NCBI GenBank assembly: GCA_024278415.1
Contig: JAJRTI010000026.1
Coordinates: 1-13,126 of the forward strand
Direction: 5' to 3'
DNA length: 13,126 nucleotides
Source: Planctomycetota bacterium
GTDB taxonomy: Bacteria; Planctomycetota; Brocadiia; JAJRTI01
In this document: positions 13,080 through 13,126 of the stretch, one piece after another
Numbering within the stretch: position 1 is the first letter of the stretch
How the letters are laid out: each line of letters begins with the position of its first letter
Translations under genes and position numbers: made by a program
The notes under the pieces: model-generated
Database searches by the model: none
What the model was told of the DNA's origin: nothing
The model's input: the letters and a program-made list of their open reading frames with translations, nothing else

Positions 13080-13106
13080 CTCTGTGTTCTCTGTGGCCTC
13101 TGCGGC
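13080..13106 (+). repeat. Three tandem 9-base CTCTGTG-type units
   Basis: CTCTGTGTT, CTCTGTGGC and CTCTGCGGC follow each other without gaps, between the cas8c stop and the next ribosome site. The array is too short and its unit too small to be a CRISPR array. Function unknown. Confidence 0.6.
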
Positions 13107-13114
13107 CATTCTCT

Positions 13115-13122
13115 AAAAGGAG
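13115..13122 (+). promoter_or_regulatory. Ribosome binding site of the next gene (expected cas7c), cut by the window end
   Basis: AAAAGGAG stands 4 bases from the end of the window, so a start codon is expected within the next few bases. In type I-C operons the gene after cas8c is cas7c (csd2), followed by cas4, cas1 and cas2. No part of that coding region is visible here. Confidence 0.6.
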
Positions 13123-13126
13123 CCAA

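Overview
The window is GC-rich bacterial DNA with densely packed genes, many overlapping by 4-8 bases, and clear AGGAG-type ribosome binding sites. The gene mix is a DegT-family aminotransferase, a cytoplasmic sialidase-like protein, a large secreted glycosidase-like protein of a family I do not recognise, a dehydrogenase electron-transfer module and a type I-C CRISPR-Cas operon. It would suit a free-living polysaccharide degrader of the Planctomycetes/Lentisphaerae/Hydrogenedentes kind. That placement is a guess from gene content; there is no rRNA or other phylogenetic marker.

Left part (1-2668): a DegT/DnrJ/EryC1/StrS aminotransferase (minus) and an Asp-box sialidase-like protein (plus) diverge from a 275-bp region. 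That region holds a good sigma70-like promoter for the aminotransferase, with a perfect 15-bp palindrome in its spacer.

Middle part (2872-7601, all minus strand, read right to left): a secreted 797-aa glycosidase-like protein, then three overlapping or adjacent genes that form an electron-transfer module of the HcnA/HcnB, opine oxidase and D-hydroxyproline dehydrogenase type. These are a small [2Fe-2S] protein, a FAD oxidoreductase with a C-terminal 2x[4Fe-4S] ferredoxin domain, and a separate BFD-like [2Fe-2S] protein. The DAO-type catalytic subunit that normally accompanies them is not in the window. The FAD gene carries a perfect 40-bp palindrome inside its coding sequence. The palindrome lies within an in-frame 87-bp segment bounded by a 9-bp direct repeat, which looks like a small palindromic repeat domesticated as an interdomain linker.

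Divergent region 7602-8002: it holds an operator-like 15-bp palindrome and an extended -10 box for the glycosidase gene, two copies of a small hairpin repeat, and a TATAAT box ahead of cas3.

Right part (8003-13126, plus strand): cas3 (HD nuclease-helicase), cas5c and cas8c, in the canonical type I-C order with translational overlaps. An internal ribosome binding site and ATG inside cas8c predict the separately translated small subunit Cas11c. The window ends 4 bases after a strong ribosome binding site, so the next gene, expected to be cas7c, starts just outside. No CRISPR array, cas4, cas1 or cas2 is inside the window. By eye, the Cas5c lacks two of the three nuclease residues described for the Bacillus halodurans enzyme.
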